Assembly: GCA_945787505.1 (NCBI GenBank)
Contig: CALZHC010000005.1
Coordinates: 1 to 50,949, forward strand
From: an uncultured Alistipes sp.
Lineage (GTDB): Bacteria; Bacteroidota; Bacteroidia; Bacteroidales; UBA932
DNA length: 50,949 bases
Direction of reading: 5' to 3'
In this document: piece by piece, positions 17,257-24,045 of the stretch
Position numbering within the stretch: the stretch's first letter is position 1
Layout: each line of letters starts with the position of its first letter
Position numbers and translations under genes: made by a program
The notes under the pieces: generated by a model
Told to the model about the DNA's origin: nothing
What the model saw: the letters and a program-made list of their open reading frames with translations, nothing else
Database searches by the model: none

Positions 17257-17718
17257 TACTACAGAGTATACTTCAACACCTTCACGGCGGCCGACGAAAC
17301 CAAGTTTCTCGGTCGTCGTTGCTTTTACGGAGATTCTGTCACTCTCTACACCACACACCTGTGCTATTCTCTCCCTCATTGCGGGAATATATCCGGCAAG
17401 TTTAGGACTCTGCATCGCAATGGTAATATCTGCATTAATAAGGCGGTAGCCCCTCTGGTTGACAAGTCTGCATACACGTTCAAGGAGGATGGTGCTGTCG
17501 ATTCCCTTGAATTCGTTGTTGTTGTCAGGGAAGTGCTTACCGATGTCACCCAATGCTAGTGCACCGAGCATCGCATCGCATAGCGAATGGATGGCTACGT
17601 CACCGTCTGAGTGGGCAATACATCCGTGGGTATGAGGAATTTCCACCCCTGCAAGGACAAGCTTGAGCCCCTCTCCCAGTGCGTGCACATCATATCCGTT
17701 TCCTACTCTTATATCCAT
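17239..17718 (-). CDS. ispF: 2-C-methyl-D-erythritol 2,4-cyclodiphosphate synthase
   Basis: Forms MEcPP in the non-mevalonate isoprenoid pathway. 159 residues, family length. GNGYDVHAL (metal ligands Asp and His), AHSDGDVAIHSLCDAMLGALALGDIGKHFPD and the C-terminal VKATTTEKLGFVGRREGV are all canonical. It stands alone on the minus strand between two plus-strand units; its 3' end overlaps the kinase gene. Confidence 0.96.
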   Translation of the reverse strand: MDIRVGNGYDVHALGEGLKLVLAGVEIPHTHGCIAHSDGDVAIHSLCDAMLGALALGDIGKHFPDNNNEFKGIDSTILLERVCRLVNQRGYRLINADITIAMQSPKLAGYIPAMRERIAQVCGVESDRISVKATTTEKLGFVGRREGVEVYSVVLIGRD

Positions 17719-17765
17719 ATAATGTTATCTATTTGTTATCGGAGTGCAATTTAGCATATTTTTTG

Positions 17766-17773
17766 TACTTTTG
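17766..17773 (+). promoter_or_regulatory. -7 element for the mutL operon
   Basis: TACTTTTG matches TAnnTTTG and ends 25 bases before the ATG at 17799; a -33 match at the right distance is not clear. Confidence 0.45.
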
Positions 17774-17798
17774 TAGTTACTTTAGATGTTTTTGCACT

Positions 17799-18137
17799 AT
17801 GGCGTTTAATATAAGTTTTTTCAAAACTCCCAAACATAGGGTCTTCCATTATGAACCAAGGTACTACGATGAACGTAAGGAGCATCGTGAAATGGTGAAA
17901 AGGGAGGCGCTTAAGGAGAAGGCACTCAGAGAGGGAAAAGAGTGGAAGGAAGATGAAGAATATCATCCCGGACAGTATATCAGCGGTACTCTTCGCGAGC
18001 AGCTGAATCAGAATCGCAGGCATGCTACCAGTGAGTCTGTGCTGCGCATTATCGGGATGGTCTCTATTCTGATCTTCTTTGCATTTCTGATATTTTTTGC
18101 AAAGTATTTCACTCTGTTTCTTGAAACTCTTCGATAG
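17799..18137 (+). CDS. Small single-pass membrane protein, hypothetical
   Basis: 112 residues. The first ~75 are highly charged (YYDERKEHREMVKREALKEKAL) with no recognised domain; a single hydrophobic segment near the C-terminus (IIGMVSILIFFAFLIFFAKYF) anchors it. The ATG at 17799 is chosen because it follows the -7 element at 17766; the longer open frame from 17679 would start above it. It ends 9 bases before mutL, an arrangement I associate with Bacteroidales, but no function is known to me. Confidence 0.7.
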   Translation: MAFNISFFKTPKHRVFHYEPRYYDERKEHREMVKREALKEKALREGKEWKEDEEYHPGQYISGTLREQLNQNRRHATSESVLRIIGMVSILIFFAFLIFFAKYFTLFLETLR

Positions 18138-18146
18138 ACGGAAAAG

Positions 18147-19922
18147 ATGCTTAAGGTATTGCCTTCAAATGTAGCCAACCTCATTGCTGCCGGGGAGGTC
18201 GTCCAGAGACCTGCCTCAGTGGTAAAGGAGCTTGTTGAAAATGCTGTGGATGCAGGTGCCACCACTATTTCGGTTATTATTGAAAATGCCGGCAAGACAT
18301 CTATTGAGGTAATAGATGATGGGTGTGGTATGACCCGCGAAGAGGCAATACTCTCATTTCAAAGACATGCTACATCTAAAATCGCAAATGCCGAGGATCT
18401 GGAGTCTATAATGACTTACGGGTTCAGGGGTGAGGCTCTGGCCTCAATTGCCGCTGTGGCACATGTTACCATGCGTACCCGCAAGGCTGATTCACAGACA
18501 GGTGTTCAGGTGCACATAGATGGTGGTTCGGACAATATCTCATGTGATGAGGTAGCTATTCCTGTGGGAACAAGGATCTCTGTGAGGGATCTCTTTTTCA
18601 ATATTCCTGCGCGACGTAAATTTCTCAAATCAGAAAGTTCAGAGTTTCGTCAGATAATAAGTGAATTTTCAAGGGTGGCCATATCCCATTGGGATTTAAG
18701 TGTCAGACTAGTCCATAACGGCAAGGATATTTACAATCTGAGGAAAGCCAATAATCAGAAACAGAGGATAGTAGAGATTGAGGGTAAATCCTTGGATAAG
18801 AAACTGATTGATGTGAGTTTCGAGTCGGAACTTTTTTCATTGAAGGGTTTTATTTCCCGTCCTGAGGATGCCAAGAAAAATTCAAGCCAATACTTTTTTG
18901 TTAACGGAAGGTTTTTCCGCTCTCCTTTCTTTTACAAGGCTATCCTCAAGGGTTATGATAATCTGATTCCCGATGGGCTCGCTCCTTCATTTTTCCTCTT
19001 CTTCAATGTTGCTCCCAATACCGTCGATGTCAATATCCATCCTGCGAAAACAGAAGTGAAGTTTGAGAACGAAAGTCAGATGTTCGAAATTATTACAGCT
19101 CTTGTCAGGGAGGCGCTGGGAAAGGGAACATTTGTTCCTTCTATTGATTTCGAGCATGATACACTGCCGGATGTGCCGATTGCTCAGAATTTCCGTTTTC
19201 CGAGGGCCTCTTCGGCCGGAGACCTTCATCCATCTGCTCCGGCTCCTGCATATACGGCGACAGTGGTACGTCCCTTTAATAAGGGAGAGATCTCCTCTTC
19301 AGTGGGTGGCTATTCGGAACTCTTTGAGAGCAGGGGTGTCTCGATGACTGAGAATGATTCGATTATACAGATTTTCGGAAAGTATATTGTCACGACAGTG
19401 AAGTCCGGACTTCTTATTATCAATATAAAGAGGGCGCGTGAGAGAATATTCTACGAAAAGTACCTTAAGAATCTCGATGATTCGACACCGATTTCGCATC
19501 AGGTGCTCTTTCCCTCTTCGGTTGAACTCTCTCCCATGCACTACTCTTTGCTGATGGAGAATCCACAGGCACTGGGGCTTATGGGATTCGACATTGTCCC
19601 TTTCGGACCTTTTTCCGTTGCTGTAAATGGAGTTCCGGAGGGTTTCGGTACAGATGAAAATTCTGCCAAAGAAGCTATAGATGCAATCCTTGCGATGCTG
19701 GAGGATACAGGCTCGCTGTCGATAATTAAGGCAGATGAGCGACAGAGAGTGGCGAGGAAGATGGCGTATGCCGCTGCGGCTATGACCCCAAAAAGGCTTC
19801 TTATAGCTGAGGCACGTTCGCTTGTCGATGCGCTCTTTGCCTGTGTAGAACCGCAGATTACGCCTTCAGGCAAGAAAATCATGGAAATACTTACAGAAGA
19901 AGATATAGATAAGAAAATTTAG
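18147..19922 (+). CDS. mutL: DNA mismatch repair protein MutL
   Basis: 591 residues. The GHKL ATPase N-terminus is complete: LIAAGEVVQRPASVVKELVENAVDAGAT, VIDDGCGM, TYGFRGEALASIAAV, and NIPARRKFLKS. The C-terminal dimerisation domain is present, but the usual DQHA-x2-E motif reads NIKRARER, and the ACR and CPHGRP elements of endonuclease-type MutL are not recognisable (the end reads ITPSGKK). It may therefore lack the nicking activity. It heads a run with rhomboid (11-base gap) and EEP genes downstream. Confidence 0.93.
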   Translation: MLKVLPSNVANLIAAGEVVQRPASVVKELVENAVDAGATTISVIIENAGKTSIEVIDDGCGMTREEAILSFQRHATSKIANAEDLESIMTYGFRGEALASIAAVAHVTMRTRKADSQTGVQVHIDGGSDNISCDEVAIPVGTRISVRDLFFNIPARRKFLKSESSEFRQIISEFSRVAISHWDLSVRLVHNGKDIYNLRKANNQKQRIVEIEGKSLDKKLIDVSFESELFSLKGFISRPEDAKKNSSQYFFVNGRFFRSPFFYKAILKGYDNLIPDGLAPSFFLFFNVAPNTVDVNIHPAKTEVKFENESQMFEIITALVREALGKGTFVPSIDFEHDTLPDVPIAQNFRFPRASSAGDLHPSAPAPAYTATVVRPFNKGEISSSVGGYSELFESRGVSMTENDSIIQIFGKYIVTTVKSGLLIINIKRARERIFYEKYLKNLDDSTPISHQVLFPSSVELSPMHYSLLMENPQALGLMGFDIVPFGPFSVAVNGVPEGFGTDENSAKEAIDAILAMLEDTGSLSIIKADERQRVARKMAYAAAAMTPKRLLIAEARSLVDALFACVEPQITPSGKKIMEILTEEDIDKKI

Positions 19923-19932
19923 AATAAAGAAT

Positions 19933-20580
19933 ATGAACAACTTCCAATACTACCGTCCAAGAGTTCCGGTCGTAGTAAAGAACCTTATAATTATCAATGC
20001 GTTAATGTTTCTCATGACTCTCGTCAACGAGCAGTTCATGCTGAAGACATTCTCGTTGTTTTATTTTAATTCGCCCTTTTTCAAGCCTTACCAGTTTATC
20101 ACATACATGTTCATGCATGGAGGATTTGCCCATATATTCTTCAACATGTTCTCTTTGTATATGTTCGGAAGTGTGCTTGAAAATCTTTGGGGACCCAAAA
20201 AGTTTTTCCTCTACTATATGGTTACAGGGCTTGGCGCAGGTCTGTTCCATGAATTGGTATCCTACTGTCAGGTGGTGATGACTACCAACCCTCATACTGC
20301 ATATGTAGTAGCCATGACACCTACAGTCGGTGCTTCCGGAGCAATCTACGGACTGCTTTTGGCATACGGAATGCTCTTTCCGAACAATGTTATTTCATTC
20401 GTTTTTCCTCCTATCTCGCTCAAGGCAAAATGGATGGTGATTATATTCGGAGTACTTGAACTTACACTCGGACTGACAGGTGCTCAGGGTAACGTGGCTC
20501 ACTTTGCACACCTTGGCGGCATGCTTTTCGGTCTGGTACTGATTCTCGTGTGGAAAAGTAAGAACAAACTCTACTATTGA
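19933..20580 (+). CDS. Rhomboid family intramembrane serine protease
   Basis: 215 residues with six transmembrane segments. The catalytic dyad is visible: Ser135 in GASGAIYG and His193 in HFAHLGG; the HGGFAHIFFNMFSLYMFG loop/TM2 signature is also present. It cleaves membrane proteins within or near the membrane; the substrate is unknown. It lies 11 bases after mutL and 4 bases before the EEP gene. Confidence 0.93.
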   Translation: MNNFQYYRPRVPVVVKNLIIINALMFLMTLVNEQFMLKTFSLFYFNSPFFKPYQFITYMFMHGGFAHIFFNMFSLYMFGSVLENLWGPKKFFLYYMVTGLGAGLFHELVSYCQVVMTTNPHTAYVVAMTPTVGASGAIYGLLLAYGMLFPNNVISFVFPPISLKAKWMVIIFGVLELTLGLTGAQGNVAHFAHLGGMLFGLVLILVWKSKNKLYY

Positions 20581-20583
20581 TCG

Positions 20584-21681
20584 ATGTCACGCAGGAGAAA
20601 TCCCTTTGTGAGTTTTTCATTCCGTCTGACTGCTACAATTTTTGCAGTTGCTCTCGGGGTGAGCTACCTCAGTATCTTTTTCGATGGTGAGGGGATTTTC
20701 TCTGTTGTCTCTCTTTTCGGACTCTATTATATCCCGTTGTTGGTGGTAAATATCGTCCTGTTAGTGATGAGCGTGGCGCGCAGATCTTCCTCTTTTCTAA
20801 TTCCGATGGCAGCGCTGCTCCCCTCTCTCTATTTTCTTCAGTTTTACATAAAGGTTACTGATGAAAATCTTCCTGGCTGGAAATCTGCTTCCGAACTCGG
20901 AGTTACCATGATGACCTACAATGTCGGAAAATTCAAGTATGCCTCAAGCGGTAATCCTGAGGATGTGCTTGCCCAGGTGGCTGATTTTGTAGAGCAGTAT
21001 GATCCTGATATTATTGCGTTTCAGGAGTTTTATATAACAGATTCCGACGCGGTAGAGGATTGTTTCAGAGATTATCCATATTGCTCGAAATACCTTTTTA
21101 GAACCTCGTCAGGCAGTTATTTTGGCAATGTGACCTTCAGTAAATTTCCTATTAAAAGTAGTGGCAAGATTAAATTCGATGGAAGTACCAATCTGGTCCT
21201 CTATAGTGATATAGATATAAATGGTCAAATGATCCGTATTTATAACCAGCACCTGGAATCCAACAGCATCTCGCTTGCCTCGCTTGTAAAGAAGATTAGC
21301 GGACGGGATGATTCTGTTTCAGAAGAGATTATGAATGCCCACGAGAGACTTATCAGTTCCAATGAGCGTCGCGGAAGGCAGGTCAGGACTCTCTTGGACC
21401 ATGTAGCCAAATCTGATAGAATGGCGGTGCTGTGCGGGGATGTGAATGATACTCCTATGTCCAGCTCTTTCAGGGCCTTGAGAATGGGGAGAAAGGATAC
21501 TTTCACTCAGGCAGGCAATGGTTTTGGCGCTTCTTATTCAGTATTGTGGCCGTTGTTGAGAATAGATTATATTTTCGTTCCGGATAATTTCGATGTACTT
21601 CTCCATATTACACCGAAGGTTGGTTTTTCCGATCACTATCCGGTTCTGACTTCGTTTATAATTAATAATGAGAATGAATAA
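20584..21681 (+). CDS. Membrane-anchored endonuclease/exonuclease/phosphatase family protein
   Basis: 365 residues: about three N-terminal transmembrane helices (residues ~10-90) followed by an EEP-fold domain with MMTYNVGKF, IIAFQEFY, YNQHLES, LCGDVNDTP, RIDYIF and GFSDHYPVL, the full metal-binding and catalytic set. Such proteins hydrolyse phosphodiester or phosphomonoester substrates at the membrane surface; the substrate here is unknown. Its 3' end overlaps tsaC. Confidence 0.88.
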   Translation: MSRRRNPFVSFSFRLTATIFAVALGVSYLSIFFDGEGIFSVVSLFGLYYIPLLVVNIVLLVMSVARRSSSFLIPMAALLPSLYFLQFYIKVTDENLPGWKSASELGVTMMTYNVGKFKYASSGNPEDVLAQVADFVEQYDPDIIAFQEFYITDSDAVEDCFRDYPYCSKYLFRTSSGSYFGNVTFSKFPIKSSGKIKFDGSTNLVLYSDIDINGQMIRIYNQHLESNSISLASLVKKISGRDDSVSEEIMNAHERLISSNERRGRQVRTLLDHVAKSDRMAVLCGDVNDTPMSSSFRALRMGRKDTFTQAGNGFGASYSVLWPLLRIDYIFVPDNFDVLLHITPKVGFSDHYPVLTSFIINNENE

Positions 21682-22249
21682 TTTTGTCAAAGAGCAGGCC
21701 ATAATGGCTGCAAATGCCCTTAAAGAGGGTAAAATGATTTTGTATCCCACCGATACTGTGTGGGGGATTGGTTGTGATGCGACATCTGCGGAGGCTGTTA
21801 AAAGGGTTTTTGACCTCAAGAAGAGGCAGGATTCGAAGAGTCTTGTAATCTTAGTGAGTGATATGGATATGCTCTCTCGTTATGTTCGGGATATTCCTCC
21901 TATGGCTGAACAGTTGATAGAGGTCAATGATGTTCCAATGACAATCATCTACCCCGGTGCACTCTCCCTCGCCCCCTCAGCAATAGCAGAGGATGGATCC
22001 GTGGCTATAAGGATACCGATGAACAGTTTCTGTGTGGAAATGATCCGCCGTTTCGGGAAACCTATTGTCTCAACCTCTGCCAACATCTCCGGAGAGCCCA
22101 CTGCAACTACTTTTGAGATGATTTCTGAAGCTATATTGAATGGTGTTGATTATGTAGTTGATAGTAAATGTGATATCGAATCTACCGGGCGTCCTTCCCA
22201 AATACTCAAGCTTGGAATGGACTACGAAATAGAAATAATTAGAAAATAG
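21674..22249 (+). CDS. tsaC: L-threonylcarbamoyladenylate synthase
   Basis: YrdC/Sua5-domain enzyme making threonylcarbamoyl-AMP from Thr, bicarbonate and ATP for t6A37. ILYPTDTVWGIGCDATS, KKRQDSKSLVILV, and STSANISGEPT are diagnostic. 191 residues, the short YrdC type without the Sua5 C-terminal domain. ATG at 21668 is an alternative start two codons earlier; either overlaps the upstream gene. It complements tsaE at 6300. Confidence 0.93.
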   Translation: MNNFVKEQAIMAANALKEGKMILYPTDTVWGIGCDATSAEAVKRVFDLKKRQDSKSLVILVSDMDMLSRYVRDIPPMAEQLIEVNDVPMTIIYPGALSLAPSAIAEDGSVAIRIPMNSFCVEMIRRFGKPIVSTSANISGEPTATTFEMISEAILNGVDYVVDSKCDIESTGRPSQILKLGMDYEIEIIRK

Positions 22250-22271
22250 CCTCAAATTTTTGCCAAAAAAA

Positions 22272-22302
22272 TTTGCTAATTAGAAAAAAAGCTCTACATT
22301 TG
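22272..22302 (+). promoter_or_regulatory. Promoter of the tRNA-Gln/tRNA-Met unit
   Basis: TTTG at 22272-22275, exactly 19 bases, then TACATTTG at 22295-22302: an almost perfect Bacteroidetes consensus 13 bases before the tRNA. Confidence 0.8.
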
Positions 22303-22315
22303 CAATCCGTTTCGA

Positions 22316-22386
22316 TGAGCTATGGTGTAATGGCAGCACGACAGATTCTGGCTCTGTAAATCTAGGTTCGACTCCTGGTAGCTCAA
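22316..22386 (+). tRNA. tRNA-Gln (anticodon CTG)
   Basis: Cloverleaf of 71 bases: acceptor TGAGCTA (22316-22322) pairs with TAGCTCA (22379-22385), discriminator A, anticodon stem ACAGA/TCTGT with loop TTCTGGC giving CTG, T-loop GTTCGAC. CCA is not encoded. Confidence 0.93.
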
Positions 22387-22395
22387 CTAAATGAT

Positions 22396-22469
22396 GGCGA
22401 GATAGCTCAGCTGGTTAGAGCGCATGATTCATAATCATGAGGTCCCCAGTTCAATCCTGGGTCTCGCTA
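22396..22469 (+). tRNA. tRNA-Met (anticodon CAT), probably elongator
   Basis: 74-base cloverleaf: GGCGAGA (22396-22402) pairs with TCTCGCT (22462-22468), discriminator A; anticodon stem CATGA/TCATG with loop TTCATAA gives CAT. The G-T first pair and the lack of GGG/CCC anticodon stem argue against initiator; a tRNA-Ile with lysidine remains possible. Nine bases separate it from tRNA-Gln, and CCA is not encoded. Confidence 0.9.
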
Positions 22470-22479
22470 CTGAAAATGA

Positions 22480-22513
22480 AGACTGACATAATTCTTTTGT
22501 CGGTCTTTTTTCT
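22480..22513 (+). terminator. Terminator of the tRNA unit
   Basis: AGACTGACA (22480-22488) pairs with TGTCGGTCT (22498-22506, one T-G pair) and runs into a T tract. Confidence 0.75.
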
Positions 22514-22528
22514 TTTATGCTATATTTG
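22496..22528 (+). promoter_or_regulatory. Promoter of the BNR-repeat lipoprotein gene
   Basis: TTTG at 22496-22499, 21 bases, TATATTTG at 22521-22528. The -33 element lies in the terminator of the tRNA unit. Confidence 0.65.
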
Positions 22529-22553
22529 TAATCCGAATAAATATTGTTTTTGT

Positions 22554-23855
22554 ATGAAGTATATATTCAGGGTCTTTGCAGCTGTTGTTGTATCGGCTGC
22601 CATTGTGGGTTGCAAACTTCCTCAGACAGGGTGGGGTGGTGTTGAGGGTATGGTTACCGATATGGAGCTTGATTCCCCTGTCTTTTCAGTAGCAGTCTCT
22701 TATGGCGATTCCTCTGTTCTTACAGATATGCAGGGACTCTACAGGTTCGATTCTATCCCTTCAGGATATCAGGGAATAAAGTTCAGAAAGGACGGTTATA
22801 AGGATACAGTGGTTTTTGTAGATGTCCCCATTGGTGGATTGGCTCATTGCAGTGCTCAGCTCCGACTCATAAGGACAGGATGGGCAGTGGGTGGAATAGA
22901 TTCTAATTTCGGTACTATTCTGGTTACTGATGATGGTGGCCGAAGCTGGCTCAGACAGGGATCTTCAAAGATGATTCCGGAGACAAAGTTGACACATGTC
23001 TGTGCCTATTCAGATAGGATTTGCTGGGTGGCCGGTGAGCCTGATATACTCAGGGGGAATACCACTGTTTTGTTTACAGATGATGGCGGTGTTACATGGA
23101 ATTCCAGAGGGACATCTATTCAAGCAGGCAGCGAACCGGTTTCCATTGAGGCGATATGTGCTCTTGGTCCCAAGAGCTGTATCGTGGCTGCTAAAGATAC
23201 ATCTCTGCTCTTCATTACCACCAATTCAGGGACATCGTGGAAGAATCTCAGAATCAGCGGTATGGTAAAGAGTTATTCTGCCATCGCCTCTATTGACGGT
23301 GTGAATATCTGGTGTGGTGGTGAAACTCATGAGGGAGGTGCTGGAATTGATTACTCCAGTGACGCAGGTAATACATGGGAGTTTATCAGCGTTCCTTCAT
23401 CTGCTGTGAGCGGCAGGATTACAGATATTGCTGTCATTAACGATGATATGCTTGTTGTCTGTGCCCAAGGCTCATCTTCTCTTGCTGTTTCCCATGACAG
23501 AGGAAAGAGTTGGAGTTCTGTAGGGGGCTCTTCCATCTCTTCATCTTTGTACAGTATTCATGTTCATGATGAAAATGTGTGGTGGGTGTCCGGCGATGGA
23601 GGACAGTTTTTCTATACTACCAATGCTGCAGATTCTTTTGCCAATATATTTCCCAAGTCAGAGTCCTCTTCTTCATCTATTTCTTCATTCTCTTTCTTGA
23701 AAAACGGCAAGTCGGGTGCAGTCGTTATTACCGATGCTACAGGTCTCTCTTCCAAAATCTATTATACTGATGCTAGTGGCATGGTATGGGAAGAGGCATC
23801 TATCCCTTATGCATTTGAACTTTTGGATGTAGATTTTGTGGGAGGGTCCAATTAG
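22554..23855 (+). CDS. Lipoprotein with carboxypeptidase-like regulatory domain and BNR/Ycf48-like repeats
   Basis: 433 residues. The start at 22554 gives a lipoprotein signal with lipobox IVGC (Cys20), and a promoter sits just upstream; the frame extends further 5' into the tRNA and is not used. Residues ~28-110 look like a carboxypeptidase regulatory-like fold (VEGMVTDMELDSPV, LYRFDSIPSGYQGIKF). The rest has repeated blades with DDGG-x-SW or similar (VTDDGGRSWLRQ, FTDDGGVTWNSRG, SSDAGNTWEF, SHDRGKSWSSV), as in BNR or Ycf48-like beta-propellers. Probably surface or periplasmic, function unknown. Confidence 0.75.
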   Translation: MKYIFRVFAAVVVSAAIVGCKLPQTGWGGVEGMVTDMELDSPVFSVAVSYGDSSVLTDMQGLYRFDSIPSGYQGIKFRKDGYKDTVVFVDVPIGGLAHCSAQLRLIRTGWAVGGIDSNFGTILVTDDGGRSWLRQGSSKMIPETKLTHVCAYSDRICWVAGEPDILRGNTTVLFTDDGGVTWNSRGTSIQAGSEPVSIEAICALGPKSCIVAAKDTSLLFITTNSGTSWKNLRISGMVKSYSAIASIDGVNIWCGGETHEGGAGIDYSSDAGNTWEFISVPSSAVSGRITDIAVINDDMLVVCAQGSSSLAVSHDRGKSWSSVGGSSISSSLYSIHVHDENVWWVSGDGGQFFYTTNAADSFANIFPKSESSSSSISSFSFLKNGKSGAVVITDATGLSSKIYYTDASGMVWEEASIPYAFELLDVDFVGGSN

Positions 23856-23947
23856 TTTGGCACAGGTTTTGCAAGTTCTTTTTACGGATAGTTTTCATAA
23901 ACCCAATATTTTGGTTTCATAGGTTAAGTTTTAGGTTAAGTACAAGT

Positions 23948-23978
23948 GTTCGCCCACCCGGTTCTCGGGTGGGCGAAC
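23948..23978 (+). terminator. Strong hairpin, likely terminator
   Basis: A perfect 13-bp GC-rich stem (23948-23960 with 23966-23978) with loop GTTCT, followed by CAATTTTCGTTTTG. It lies 92 bases after the lipoprotein stop and just before the gyrA promoter. The T tract is interrupted, so a function other than termination is possible. Confidence 0.6.
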
Positions 23979-23988
23979 CAATTTTCGT

Positions 23989-24019
23989 TTTGTCATTAAC
24001 GAAAAAAGTCGTAAATTAG
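23989..24019 (+). promoter_or_regulatory. Promoter of gyrA
   Basis: TTTG at 23989-23992, 19-base spacer, TAAATTAG at 24012-24019 (one base off TAnnTTTG), 26 bases before the ATG. Confidence 0.6.
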
Positions 24020-24045
24020 CAGTTTGTTAATAGATAGAAAGAATA

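Noticed and set aside
22253..22275. AT-rich hairpin after tsaC as a terminator
   Set aside because: The 9-bp stem is almost all A-T and overlaps the tRNA promoter -33 element, so it is too weak to call.
22437..22553. Upstream extension of the BNR lipoprotein
   Set aside because: It would begin inside tRNA-Met and cross a terminator and a promoter; the lipoprotein signal begins at 22554.
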